Origin: Asterias amurensis
Lineage: Eukaryota; Echinodermata; Asteroidea; Forcipulatida; Asteriidae
Direction of reading: 5' to 3'
Assembly (NCBI RefSeq): GCF_032118995.1
Contig: NC_092662.1
Location: 17,373,701-17,437,700, forward strand
DNA length: 64,000 nt
Under the pieces are notes generated by a model that was not told the DNA's origin, made no database searches, and worked only from the letters and a program-made list of their open reading frames with translations. The translations under genes and the position numbers were made by a program. Numbering within the stretch: position 1 is the stretch's first letter; each line of letters opens with the position of its first letter. Shown one piece after another: positions 59,701 through 64,000 of the stretch.

Positions 59701-60485
59701 CTTGTCCCAGTGCAAAGAGCGAGATCGGTGTTGGTTAAACAAAGCTTCTTGACTCATTGTCTCTTTGCTGATCATGGTTGGCCTCAGCTTTGAGAAGTAG
59801 ATGTGCAAGGTGGAGTTTTTACCCCCTCTATTAAACGAAGACGTTCCATTTGCCCGACTGCTTCCCAGCTGGGATGTGAAGCACAACCCTCTGGAGATAC
59901 ACTTTCCTGTGCTGTGATGATACCCAAACTCCTTGTTGAAAAACAAAACATACCAAACAGTTATCAAGACAAGTCAAGCCACACACCACCAGCTAAAAAT
60001 CTTCAATTCCATCCAATTCCAATGAATGGGGGCCCCGCAATGTGTATTTTTTGTAATCTCAACTCAACATTTTGTAGCTTGTTTCAACTTACTTACTATT
60101 AAATACTAATAATATCAATATAAACCACACAAAAAAAATATAAAAAAAATCAATTACTTACTAATACTAACAGTTTAATTAAACATCAATGTGTATGAGG
60201 CATAATGAGGGGTAGGCTAAGCCTTAAGGCAAAAGATCACATCCTTCCGCCCCTCACAGTCCGCCCCGCCTTCTTTTGCAATTGGTTTATTTACTTTCTT
60301 CCATATTCGCCGACATGCAAAAGCAAGGAACGTGTAAAGTTTAATTTCATTCATCATTCCGGACACATTGACATGAAATTTGTGTAATCGCTGAATGTAC
60401 TTACAGCTGATGAGCAAAATCGTCTGACAAATGCCATAGTTGCCAATATCTGAAAGCGTCTTGCAGAATAAAAGCAAACAAGCAT
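56743..60485 (-). CDS. C6orf136: C6orf136-like protein (DUF2358 family), probable mitochondrial
   Basis: Seven exons, read on the minus strand: 60485-60405, 59931-59189, 58752-58560, 58158-58070, 57672-57478, 57061-56992, 56901-56743. Phases match throughout and give 509 residues. The C-terminal third (about residues 325-465) has LPNFLQEPHDFSMYADTVEF, GLPAYKACLQSMKSLG, QIQARWRIKGVPLHS, YFDAFSTFDVGTDGLIHRHK and LDKVMP, which I recognise as the conserved domain of vertebrate C6orf136. No biochemical function is established for it, so none is assigned. The N-terminus MLVCFYSARRFQILATMAF plus RRF is basic and amphipathic, suggesting mitochondrial import. The middle (about 28-320), mostly one 743-nt exon, is low in recognisable structure. 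The acceptor at 59931 is AAG, chosen because it keeps frame; a CAG 18 bases further in is an alternative. Confidence 0.8.
57795..57935. repeat. GGGCACC-rich dispersed repeat
   Basis: Reads GGTAAAGGGCACCCTAAGAG, then GAAATTGTAAATTTCTACTG and AGGGCACCAAAGCAATGACC. Copies lie at about 17160-17310 (protease intron), 48880-49030, 49700-49860 (opposite strand) and 58790-58955. There is no coding capacity and no clear termini. Confidence 0.55.
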
Positions 60486-60755
60486 TTTAGTTCACCAAGT
60501 TTTAGAATCACATCGCTAAATGATCCCGGCGGTGTTTATGCGCGATTCCACAAAATTCTACACGGGCAAGATGAATAGCGCCCTCAAGAGTTTCAGGGTA
60601 TGGACGCGGGGCCGGGCGCGAGTATTCTCCCCCTGTACTGCATGTGTTCTAATTTTCTGAATATTGGTTGTCCTTTTAGAACTCAAGATGTGTGTGCTAA
60701 CTTCATATGTTCATGCAGTTCAGTTCGGTAAAGTTTAATTTTGTTAGTTCATGAA
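60486..60755. promoter_or_regulatory. Bidirectional promoter region, C6orf136-like / INTS5
   Basis: Only 270 bp separate the two start codons, which point away from each other. The middle (about 60530-60640) is more GC- and CpG-rich than the surroundings (for example GGACGCGGGGCCGGGCGCG), as expected of a shared CpG-type housekeeping promoter. No TATA box was evident. Position and composition are seen; shared promoter function is inferred. Confidence 0.6.
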
Positions 60756-63700
60756 ATGAAAACTGAGGAGATGTGTGCTCTACCTGCATCGCCAGAGGTA
60801 AGTAAATGTGGTAAAAAAACACTCAATTTTGTGTAGTTCAGTTACGACATGTTTTACTACTAGATAATATAGGCCAATGTAATTTTTTTATGTTGTTTAT
60901 TTTGCTGAGGATTTGGGGGTGGGGCCGAGAGGGGGGGTGGGGAAGGGGTAAGTTTTTTTATAGTATGGTTGGAGTTTGAGGCGCCGCTGCTGAAAGATTT
61001 CCGTACCCAGCCATCACCACTTATTCACACACTTTTCCTAAAGGAGTATCTCATTTTTTGAATGAATTTATTTCATAAAATAAAAATAACAAATGAAAAA
61101 GGTGGTTGCAGGATAACATTTAATAACATTTTTCCAAAATATTGAGATTTTACAATGAGGTTTCCTTTCTCAATTGGCATTAGGTTGATTTGGAAGTTGT
61201 GGTTCAAAATTTGATTGAATCATTAATATCTCTCCGCCAGCTAGCTGGGTAATCATCGTAGAAACTTAGGCTGTAATCTTGTTGAAGTAAAATCCGTGTT
61301 TAATGTTTTGTATAATTTCAGGAGCTGTTAATCTCAATCCGTAGCTTTGTCAAAGGAACCCATGCCCGGTCTGGTCACAAACTATCCAGCGAGGAACACG
61401 CCCGTTGTGCTCTACATTTACTGCGTACATTACCCGCTGCACGGACTGCTGTACTAGAACATCTATGCCATGTGTTTGACGAGAGTGTTAACTCATATCT
61501 GTTTGAGTTGGAAGGAGAAGGTGGGTATTGTCTCGTCATTTGAACTTCTTTTAACAGAAGGAGAAACAGGCTGTGAAAAATCACTTTCCACCCTAATGTG
61601 ACTAATCTTTCTACTGTTTGTAAGCCTGCAAGATGGTGTGGTGAATTCATCTGCACAGTCACATAAAACATTGCACAGGTTTCTAGTTGAAAAGTTGACC
61701 TACATTTCAAGGGAACCATAAAGCTTTCCCTCTGTCAAACAAGATGGCAGGAGACCCAGATTTACTTGCCACTCTTAGAGTAAGTTACTGCCATGTTTCG
61801 ATTTTGTGAATCTGAATTTACTTTACTCCATTTATTCTTTTGCAGCCAGCACCGGTCTTAACTTGGATGGTGTTATTCAAGACATCAATGAAGTGTTGTC
61901 AAATTTTATCGACACAAACGCAGAGGCTTGGGCGCCGTTTATCTCAGCTGTAAGTTTCTTAATTATTTATTTCTTTACTTACATTTTTATATAAATTGTT
62001 GTTAAATTTGAGTGAGTTTTTTATCTTATTGTTTTTTCCTTCTTTTCATAGTGGTCAATTGACCTTTTGGGTCAGATCAGTAGCACCTATGCTGGCCGTA
62101 GAGGAGTTCCACACCCCTCCAGTCTCAATGAACTGCTCCAGTTATGGATGACATGCAAAGGTAAAAGGAACTTTTCATTTTACTTTGGGGGAAATATACA
62201 GGCTTCTACTGCCCTTATCTTGGCCTTGTTGTCATTTTTCCATGTCTCCTTGATTCAATGAAAGTGGCTTCTTTCATAGATAGTAATAGTTGTGTTTTGT
62301 TTATTGTGATGGTTAAAGCTAGATAGCTCAGTTTATAGAGGTTTCAGGTTCAAATCCTGTTGGGATCAATGTCGTTTCTTCAAAATTGACTAAAAATAAT
62401 CCCATTGAGATAACCTTGTGGTGTATTACTTGATATTTGATCCTTTGGCTGCCTCCCATTCCAGGTTGTATTATAACAAACATAGGTATGATCCCTGGTT
62501 ACACGGCTGTTAAATTGAATTGTTTTTGACTGTGGCCTCCAAACAAAGATATTGAAGAAATAAGGAGACCACCAACATTATGACTAGAAAGCTCAGTTGG
62601 TAGAGCCGTTGCATGATAGTCGGGAAATCACAGATTAAAATCACATTCACCCTAACAGTCATATTTAATATACAACCTTTTTTTCTTTCTTTTTTTTCCC
62701 ACGGAGGAATTTTTTTTATTCACACTAAAGACCACTCCTCATATTTACAAACACGCTGAAAATACGTAATATTAACAGCAAAGAGATAAACAATATACAA
62801 AATACGATGTTAACCTTATACAACTTTTATTTGTATTTTACTCTAACAGCAACAAGAACGTTGATGGACGTGGCATCCCAGTGCTTTGCAGCGATGGTTG
62901 GGACATGTCCAGATCTCTGTGTAGATGCTTTGTTAGATACATCTGTACAACACTCACCACACTTTGACTGGGTTGTGGCACACATTGGGTGAGAAACAAC
63001 TCTAATAATATTTATCTTTCTTGTAAATGACTGAAGGCGTCAGTGTTTTCAGGAATCTGCTTGATATGGTGAAGGGTTTGATTCAATATATATTTGGTTT
63101 GTGGTAACATCATGTGTGTATTTACTTGCCAGGTAGAGTTTGTTCTTAAGAACTGTCTTTCTTTATTTTACTGCCCTGGAGTAGATTTATTGGATGTTCA
63201 GGAGACTTCTCAGTTCTTATAAGAACTTTCCTGCTTTTTAACTTCTACCCAGGCGGAAGGTATAGATAATCGACTTGGCGAATACTTAAGCTTAATATAG
63301 GATTGTATTTAACTGCACTACCACGGAGTCAGTTCTTAAATTGGTATCAACGTTTCGTTTAGCGTGCTCTTTTCATCGTCAGGAGACTATTGGATTCTAG
63401 TGTAAGGTTGTATCTGAATCTGGGTAAACATTCTCAATGCTCTATTTACAACCAAATGAGAGAAGAGAAGATGATGAAATGGCTTCAAATTCCTGTTCAA
63501 CTCACTGGGGGAAAAATGTAAACAAAGTAGGAGGGTTAAATAATACTACTAGTTACCATGTAAACAAACATAGTATTCCTTATTTATTTACGTAGGTCAT
63601 GTTTCCCAAACACCATCATAACACGTGTCCTCTCCTGTGGCCTGAAGGACTTCTGCAACAGCCAATCACAAGGCTTGGTGGCCTCGGATAAGAAGGTTCC

Positions 63701-63788
63701 CAAGATGGCTTCCGTGGTGGGAATTCTGGGTCACCTTGCGGCCCAACATTCACAAGACATCAGAAAAGCTTTACTCGAATTATTTCAG
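60756..63788 (+). CDS. INTS5: Integrator complex subunit 5, N-terminal part (runs off the window)
   Basis: Six exons: 60756-60797, 61322-61520, 61846-61949, 62052-62160, 62850-62988, 63596-63788, giving 262 residues in frame before the window ends inside the next intron. INTS5 is a helical scaffold subunit of the nuclear Integrator complex, which cleaves nascent snRNA and other RNA polymerase II transcripts. The match to vertebrate INTS5 is extensive: [77 protein letters not shown] and [16 protein letters not shown]. The start was chosen as the ATG at 60756 because the ATG five bases upstream reads into a stop after two codons; the internal ATG of MCALPASPE (60771) is an alternative. Confidence 0.95.
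60990..61117. mobile_element. Degraded MITE family A, copy 4
   Basis: In INTS5 intron 1. The left part GAAAGATTTCCGTACCCAGC, the interior GAGTATCTCATTTTTTGAAT and the right part GAAAAAGGTGGTTGCAGGAT with ATAAC follow the layout of the copies at 139-321 and 576-708, with diverged ends. Confidence 0.5.
62310..62690 (+). repeat. Two tRNA-derived SINE copies in INTS5 intron 4
   Basis: The first copy (about 62317-62400) has GCTAGATAGCTCAGTTTATA and box B CAGGTTCAAATCCTG. The second (about 62525-62660) has GAAAGCTCAGTTGGTAGAGC with a degenerate box B, preceded by the AACAAAGATATTGAAGAAAT leader. Neither is a functional tRNA gene: no acceptor stem closes and the sequences sit in repeat context. Confidence 0.6.
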
Positions 63789-64000
63789 GTATATTAATAT
63801 TATTAAGTCTACCCCAAATTGTTTTAAATTTACTCAGTCTGTTTTCGTTGTGGTTTATAACTTGATATTTGAGGTAAAAGAATGTTCATCCCCTGGCTGC
63901 CGCTTCCCAAATGGTAGCGCTGGGTATGATCCCTGGCTACATTGCAACTAACGGTTGTACACCAGTCCTACATAACTCTGTCCTAACAACTATTTGCTGA

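Noticed and set aside
62560-62660. Possible tRNA gene
   Set aside because: Box A is good but box B and the acceptor stem are not, and a second copy with the same leader lies close by, so it is a SINE.
1-64000. CRISPR arrays, operons, ribosome-binding sites, retrovirus-like or Polinton-like elements
   Set aside because: The gene structure is eukaryotic. No regularly spaced repeat array was seen, and no capsid, envelope, integrase or LTR signature was recognised. The reverse transcriptase pieces present are of the non-LTR kind.

Overview
The window looks like nuclear DNA of an animal, most likely an echinoderm and plausibly a sea star. Genes are split by many short introns with GT-AG boundaries. 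The encoded proteins are metazoan (an ADAMTS-type protease with TSP1 and CUB modules, sulfiredoxin, medium-chain acyl-CoA dehydrogenase, a C6orf136-type protein, Integrator subunit 5). AT-rich introns are packed with short inverted-repeat DNA elements, tRNA-derived SINEs and LINE tails of a kind common in echinoderms. The phylum is inferred from overall character, not from a database match.

Layout. 1-2993: gene-free flank with three copies of one MITE family. 2994-40760 (+): one giant gene, 56 exons read directly from splice sites and phase; the visible coding sequence is 9711 nt (3236 residues plus stop) in one continuous frame, and only the 5' exon(s) with start and signal peptide are missing. 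It encodes an M12B propeptide, a furin site, a zinc metalloprotease domain, an ADAMTS-type cysteine-rich region, then 22 TSP1 repeats and 12 CUB domains, mostly as a regular TSP1-CUB alternation. 42659-44373 (-): a two-exon sulfiredoxin gene whose catalytic exon is easily missed. 45779-53655 (+): complete 11-exon ACADM. 56743-60485 (-): complete seven-exon C6orf136-like gene. 60756-63788 (+): first six exons of INTS5, which runs off the window. Sulfiredoxin/ACADM and C6orf136/INTS5 are two head-to-head pairs; the second pair shares a promoter region of only 270 bp.

How the genes relate. The protease is secreted and unrelated in function to its neighbours. ACADM is mitochondrial, the C6orf136-like protein begins with a presequence-like segment, and the sulfiredoxin may have a mitochondrial form, but this is probably ordinary linkage. 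No operon, CRISPR, structural RNA gene or retrovirus-like element was recognised.

Most striking points: the modular protease with its three-exon TSP1-CUB unit repeated eight times; duplicated splice sites beside two of its exons; a hAT-like MITE with perfect ends and an 8-bp target duplication inside a SINE; and several long perfect or near-perfect hairpins at 29.7, 44.6-44.8, 46.0 and 46.6 kb.
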